60,487 nucleotides of DNA, from positions 1 to 60,487 of the forward strand of contig DASQNU010000218.1 in NCBI GenBank assembly GCA_035644815.1. Direction: 5' to 3'. Shown here one piece after another: positions 56,871 to 60,487 of this stretch. Origin of the DNA: Brevibacillus_F sp035644815. Lineage in GTDB: Bacteria > Bacillota > Bacilli > Brevibacillales > Brevibacillaceae. Both the position numbers and the translations under genes were made by a program. The notes under the pieces are model-generated. The model saw only the letters and a program-made list of their open reading frames with translations. It was not told the origin of the DNA and made no database searches. Numbering within the stretch: position 1 is the stretch's first letter; each line of letters starts with the position of its first letter.

Positions 56871-57620
56871 GTGTCCGATGAATTGGTGATGGAAACCTGT
56901 CTGTTGGCGGGTGAAATCATGCTGAAAAATGGGGGAGAGACTTACCGGGCGGAAGACACGATGGCTTTGCTCGCCAAAGCCGCCGGAATGAAGAATGTAA
57001 ACAGCTTTGTGACTCCAACCTGTATTATCCTTTCCTATTGTTATTTGGATAAGGACTACACGCGTATGATTCGGACCCGTATCCGCACGATTGACCTGAA
57101 TAAGGTTACGCTGGTCAATGAAGTGTCACGCAACTACGTATCCGGAAAAATTACGTTGTCTCAAGCTTACCTGCAATTGCAGGAAATCGATCAAAAAAAG
57201 CCGATTTATCCGGCGTGGCTGCAAAATGTGGCAGCTAGCGTTTCCAGCGGTGCCTTTGCCGCACTTTTTGGGGCAGGATGGTTGGAGATCATTATCGCAG
57301 GGTTTGCCGGAATGATCGTCAATGCAAGCGTAGGGTATTTCGAGCCATACCTGCGGATTAAATTTTTCAACGAATTTTTTGCCGCCATTCTTGGTGGCTT
57401 ATTGGCGTTGCTTTGTTTTAAGGTAAATGCGGAGCTTCAATTGGATTTGATGATCATTGGGACCATGATTCCGCTGTTTCCGGGGATCGCGGTAACCAAC
57501 TCATTACGGGATTTGATGGCAGGTGACTTGATGGCAGGTGTGTCGCGAGGAGTGGAGGCACTCTTGACCGCCTTATCGGTGGCCATCGCGACGGTAACGC
57601 TGCTGTTTTTGGCGAGGTGA
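56871..57620 (+). CDS. YjjP/ThrE N-domain protein, putative amino-acid exporter part 1
   Basis: 249 residues of the YjjP/ThrE N-terminal family (PF06738): ETCLLAGEIMLKNGGETYRAEDTM and the cytoplasmic domain preceding about five membrane helices. In corynebacteria ThrE exports threonine and serine, and in many bacteria it is split into two genes as here. It starts at a GTG with an AGGGTG site. The gene pair lies between yabT and tilS, where B. subtilis has nothing equivalent. Confidence 0.9.
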   Translation: MSDELVMETCLLAGEIMLKNGGETYRAEDTMALLAKAAGMKNVNSFVTPTCIILSYCYLDKDYTRMIRTRIRTIDLNKVTLVNEVSRNYVSGKITLSQAYLQLQEIDQKKPIYPAWLQNVAASVSSGAFAALFGAGWLEIIIAGFAGMIVNASVGYFEPYLRIKFFNEFFAAILGGLLALLCFKVNAELQLDLMIIGTMIPLFPGIAVTNSLRDLMAGDLMAGVSRGVEALLTALSVAIATVTLLFLAR

Positions 57621-57625
57621 TGGAG

Positions 57626-58087
57626 ATGGGCTGGTGGCAAGGACTTATTCTAAGTTTTTTTTCAACCGTTGCCTTTTGCATGCTGTTTAATGTGCCGATC
57701 CGCGCAATATTAGCGAGTGGCATAGCTGGAAGCCTGGGATGGATCATTTACAATGTTTTGATCGGCAATGGCATGTCCATCACATTGGCTACCTTTTTAG
57801 CTGCTACGGGGGTTTCCTTAAGCAGTCAACTATTTTCCGTCTATCTTCGCGTTCCTTCCACAAACTTCAGTGTGGCCGGGATTATTCCGCTGGTTCCCGG
57901 TTCTGTCGCCTACAAGGCCATGCTTTCGTTTGTCAATGGAGATGATCTGGGGGGTATCACGCTGGCGACTCGCACGTCCCTGATCGCAGGAGCAATTGCT
58001 TCCGGATTGATACTGGGGCTCTCCATTTTTTCAGTATGGAAAGGACTTGTGACGAGAAATGCTGGCACGCGTGCAAAAACAAATTGA
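57626..58087 (+). CDS. YjjB/ThrE C-domain protein, putative amino-acid exporter part 2
   Basis: 153 residues and four to five membrane helices of the YjjB type: LSFFSTVAFCMLFNVPIRAILASGIAGSLGWIIYNVL and VAGIIPLVPGSVAYKAML. It is the second half of the split exporter. I use the ATG at 57626, which has GAGGTGAT at 57614-57621, a perfect ribosome site. Its 3' end overlaps the tilS start by 29 bp. Confidence 0.87.
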   Translation: MGWWQGLILSFFSTVAFCMLFNVPIRAILASGIAGSLGWIIYNVLIGNGMSITLATFLAATGVSLSSQLFSVYLRVPSTNFSVAGIIPLVPGSVAYKAMLSFVNGDDLGGITLATRTSLIAGAIASGLILGLSIFSVWKGLVTRNAGTRAKTN

Positions 58088-59489
58088 AGAGGAGCAGCTT
58101 CTGACACCAGGGGAGACCTTGGTGGTAGGCGTATCGGGAGGAACAGACTCGACGGCTCTTTTGCATATCTTGCAGTCGCTCAATAAACAATATCAGTACG
58201 GATGGAACTTGCATGTTGTCCATTTGAACCACAGCTTTCGCGGGGAGGAGTCCGATGCTGATGCGGATTATGTGCAGGCTATCTGTACAGAGTGGAACAT
58301 CCCTTGCCATTCTTTTAAGCGCAACGTTTCCTTATATATGGAGGAAAGTGGTCTGGGTGCTCAGGAAGCAAGCCGGGTGCTGCGCTATGAGCTGTACCAG
58401 CAAGTAGCTGAAGAGGTGGGAGCGCAAAAAGTCGTACTCGCCCACCACGGGGATGATCAGGTGGAGACGGTTCTGTTTCGGATGCTGCGCGGCACTGGCA
58501 TTCATGGTCTTGCAGGGATTCCCGTCAGAAGATGGCTCGTGGAAGGAAAGATTGAGGTGGTACGTCCCTTGCTGGGTGTATTCCGCAGCGAGTTGGAGGA
58601 GTACTGCCAGCAGGTCGGGCTGTCTCCAAGGGAGGACAGCAGCAATGCTTCGCGCAAGTATTTGCGCAACCGGATTCGGCTCGATGTGCTGCCGCTATTG
58701 GACGGGATTAATGTTCGATACCGCGAGCACATTCTACAGTTGGCGAAGTCAGCGGAAATTGACGAAAAGTATTTGCACATTGCCAGCAAAAAGGCGCTGC
58801 AACAGGTAATTGTCCAGCAAGAATCGAATAAAATAATGATGGCTGTACAACCGTTTCAATCTTGTGACCTTGCTTTACAAAGAAGAATGATTACTCTAAT
58901 ATTAAGTTATCTGTCTACAAGGACAGAGTGGTCTTTGCAACACGTGGAGGCTGTTTTGCGTATCATTACAGGAGATCACCCGTCAGCGGAGCTTCATCTT
59001 CCCGATGGTGTCTTCGTCCAACGGGTTTATGAGCGAATAAGCTTTACCCGTGGTTTATCAGGCTCGAAGCCGTCCTTTTATTGTTACGACCTTGTTGTTC
59101 CTGGTACGACAATGGTGTGGGAAAGTGGGACGGTGTTTCATACCAGAGTGCTGCAGTCTGCTCCTGAATTCGACCAGATGTCAGCCAATGTAGCCGTATT
59201 CGATCTGGATCGGCTCTCCGGCAAGCTAATGGTCCGTAACAGAAGAGCAGGGGATCGTTTGACCTTATTGGGTTCAGCGGGCAGCAAAAAACTGAAGGAA
59301 CTGCTGATCGATTGCAAAGTTCCGAAAGTGTATCGGGATCGCATGCCGCTTTTAGTGGCAGGCGAAGAAATTATGTGGGTGCCGGGTGTGCGCAGGGCAG
59401 CTTATGCCCCTGTTACCAAGCACACAACTCGGTTTTTGTATGTAGCAGCAGAGTACGGAGAAGATTGGCAGGAGGTAAAAAATGAATAA
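58059..59489 (+). CDS. tilS: tRNA(Ile)-lysidine synthase
   Basis: Modifies C34 of tRNA-Ile2 to lysidine so that AUA is decoded as isoleucine; essential. 476 residues with the PP-loop VVGVSGGTDSTALLHIL, HLNHSFRGEESDADADYV and LAHHGDDQVETVLFRMLRG. A TilS substrate-binding region and a C-terminal domain with VRNRRAGDRL follow. The start at 58059 overlaps the upstream gene. The ribosome site is weak, so translational coupling is likely. hpt follows with an 8-bp overlap. Confidence 0.96.
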   Translation: MLARVQKQIEEEQLLTPGETLVVGVSGGTDSTALLHILQSLNKQYQYGWNLHVVHLNHSFRGEESDADADYVQAICTEWNIPCHSFKRNVSLYMEESGLGAQEASRVLRYELYQQVAEEVGAQKVVLAHHGDDQVETVLFRMLRGTGIHGLAGIPVRRWLVEGKIEVVRPLLGVFRSELEEYCQQVGLSPREDSSNASRKYLRNRIRLDVLPLLDGINVRYREHILQLAKSAEIDEKYLHIASKKALQQVIVQQESNKIMMAVQPFQSCDLALQRRMITLILSYLSTRTEWSLQHVEAVLRIITGDHPSAELHLPDGVFVQRVYERISFTRGLSGSKPSFYCYDLVVPGTTMVWESGTVFHTRVLQSAPEFDQMSANVAVFDLDRLSGKLMVRNRRAGDRLTLLGSAGSKKLKELLIDCKVPKVYRDRMPLLVAGEEIMWVPGVRRAAYAPVTKHTTRFLYVAAEYGEDWQEVKNE

Positions 59490-60021
59490 TGACATCAAGG
59501 AGATTTTGCTGTCAGCGGATGAAATCGCAGCAAAGGTGCAGGAACTGGGCACGAAGCTAGCAGCAGAATACAAGGACAAAAATCCCTTGGTTATCTGCGT
59601 GCTGCGCGGCGCTATTCTGTTTATGGCAGATCTGGTACGGCACATGGATATTCCGTGTGAGATGGACTTCATGGCTGTGTCCAGCTATGGCGCGGGTACG
59701 GAATCATCGGGAATGGTCAAGATCTTGAAGGACCTGGATACATCCGTGCAAAACCGCCATGTCCTGATTGTGGAGGACATCATGGATAGCGGACTGACGC
59801 TCAGTAGACTGGTGGAGTTGATGCGCCATCGCGAAGCGGCTTCCGTAAAAGTGGTAACCTTACTGAACAAGCCGGAGCGCCGGAAAGTGGATATCACCCC
59901 AGATTTCAGCGGCTTCACCATTCCGGATGAATTTGTCGTCGGCTATGGATTGGATTATGCAGAGAAGTATCGCAATCTCCCATTCATCGGCGTACTGAAA
60001 CCGGAAGTATACACGAAATAA
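59482..60021 (+). CDS. hpt: Hypoxanthine-guanine phosphoribosyltransferase
   Basis: Salvages hypoxanthine and guanine with PRPP. 179 residues with LVICVLRGAILFMADLVRHM, the PRPP-binding motif VLIVEDIMDSGLTLSRL and FVVGYGLDYAEKYRNLPFIGVL. It is the product of the PRPP made by prs elsewhere in the window. tilS-hpt-ftsH is the B. subtilis order; in that organism Hpt and TilS also activate ftsH transcription. Confidence 0.97.
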   Translation: MNNDIKEILLSADEIAAKVQELGTKLAAEYKDKNPLVICVLRGAILFMADLVRHMDIPCEMDFMAVSSYGAGTESSGMVKILKDLDTSVQNRHVLIVEDIMDSGLTLSRLVELMRHREAASVKVVTLLNKPERRKVDITPDFSGFTIPDEFVVGYGLDYAEKYRNLPFIGVLKPEVYTK

Positions 60022-60056
60022 CGTCGTTTCTGTCGATAAGGCTCGAGCGGGTCATG

Positions 60057-60086
60057 TTGTGGAGAAGTTAGGCGTTATGATAAAAT
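60057..60086 (+). promoter_or_regulatory. Sigma-A promoter of ftsH
   Basis: TTGTGG (60057-60062), 18 bp, TAAAAT (60081-60086), about 36 bp before the ftsH start. Confidence 0.65.
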
Positions 60087-60122
60087 GTGAAAAGTGTCTT
60101 TTTTCGCGAGAGGAGGTAAGAA

Positions 60123-60487
60123 ATGAATCGCTTTTTTCGTAATACCGGGTTCTATCTACTTATCTTTCTCGTCACGGTTGGGATTGTGAATTTTGTCCTC
60201 TCCGGGACTGATAAAGTGGACGAAATCTCTTACCAGGAGTTTCGGGTTCAACTGAAAGCCAACAATATATCGGAAGTGATGCTCCGGCCAGCCGGGGGTA
60301 CATATCGGGTTGAAGGGAAGCTAGTCACGGTTCCAGCCGGAAAACAGCAATCCTTTACAACCAACGTTCCGCTATCGAGTACGGACATCATCGGCATGCT
60401 TGATCAGAAGATCGATACTAACCAGGTAAAAAAGGTGGAGTACAAGGAAGCAGAAGGCAACAACATCTGGCTGACCTTTATCACCTC
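60123..60487 (+). CDS. ftsH: ATP-dependent zinc metalloprotease FtsH, N-terminal part (cut by the window end)
   Basis: Only the first 121 codons are present. They show an N-terminal membrane helix (GFYLLIFLVTVGIVNFVL) and the extracytoplasmic FtsH domain beginning EISYQEFRVQLKANNISEVML. The ATPase and protease parts lie beyond the window. It starts at an ATG with AGGAGG (60112-60117). FtsH degrades membrane and regulatory proteins and affects sporulation in B. subtilis. The identification rests on the N-terminus and on the order after hpt. Confidence 0.9.
   Translation, partial: MNRFFRNTGFYLLIFLVTVGIVNFVLSGTDKVDEISYQEFRVQLKANNISEVMLRPAGGTYRVEGKLVTVPAGKQQSFTTNVPLSSTDIIGMLDQKIDTNQVKKVEYKEAEGNNIWLTFIT

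Noticed and set aside
1..60487. CRISPR arrays, tRNA/rRNA genes, insertion sequences with transposase
   Set aside because: No regularly spaced short repeats, tRNA cloverleaf, rRNA segment or transposase frame was seen. The tRNA genes that lie between yabR and spoIIE in B. subtilis are not present; repeat copy 3 occupies that gap.

Overview
The window is a chromosomal stretch of an endospore-forming Firmicute with roughly balanced base composition. Gene content and order follow the dnaX to ftsH region of Bacillus subtilis almost gene for gene. Sporulation genes are present (bofA, csfB, sspF, spoVG, fin, spoVT, spoVB-like, yabP/yabQ, spoIIE), and so are an AbrB with a zinc-ribbon-like tail and a small SRP RNA. 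Together these suggest a Brevibacillus- or Paenibacillus-like organism. That placement is inference from protein resemblance; no search was run.

Layout. 1-1.9 kb: small SRP RNA and a soluble PAS-PAS histidine kinase of sporulation-kinase type. 2-6.4 kb: dnaX, yaaK, recR, a CPBP protease, yaaL, bofA. 6.4-13.7 kb: two unrecognised genes, csfB, yaaO, tmk, darA, yaaR, holB, ricT, yabA. 13.7-16.2 kb: repeat copy 1, then yabB, yazA, rsmI. 16.2-16.9 kb: a compact locus that looks like a type I toxin-antitoxin, plus a small membrane protein. 17-20.8 kb: abrB (minus strand), Spo0A boxes, a T-box leader, metS, tatD. 20.8-31.7 kb: a chemoreceptor, yabE, rnmV, ksgA, veg, sspF, an orphan sugar-binding lipoprotein paired with a second chemoreceptor, ispE, purR, ridA. 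31.8-42.5 kb: spoVG, repeat copy 2, a COG0523 GTPase, glmU, prs, ctc, a GAF protein, pth, fin, mfd. 42.5-48 kb: a PrsA-like foldase, spoVT, spoVB-like, yabN, rqcP. 48-50 kb: a minus-strand island with a guanidine-I riboswitch, two SMR exporters, a LOG-family protein and a MazG-like protein. 50-60.5 kb: yabP, yabQ, divIC, yabR, repeat copy 3, spoIIE, yabS, yabT, a split ThrE-type exporter, tilS, hpt and the start of ftsH.

The genes mostly serve replication and repair, translation and RNA modification, precursor supply (PRPP, UDP-GlcNAc, isoprenoids) and sporulation control. Promoter-like elements for sigma-A, sigma-H, sigma-F and sigma-G, together with Spo0A boxes, sit where the B. subtilis regulatory model predicts.

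Three things stand out. First, a dispersed, highly structured repeat occurs in three copies (about 350-515 bp), each starting 15-20 bp after an intrinsic terminator, with arm sequences that covary between copies. Second, the locus at 16.19-16.54 kb encodes a 27-residue holin-like toxin peptide with a convergent overlapping antisense RNA. Third, the Shine-Dalgarno of ctc is buried in the terminator hairpin of prs.
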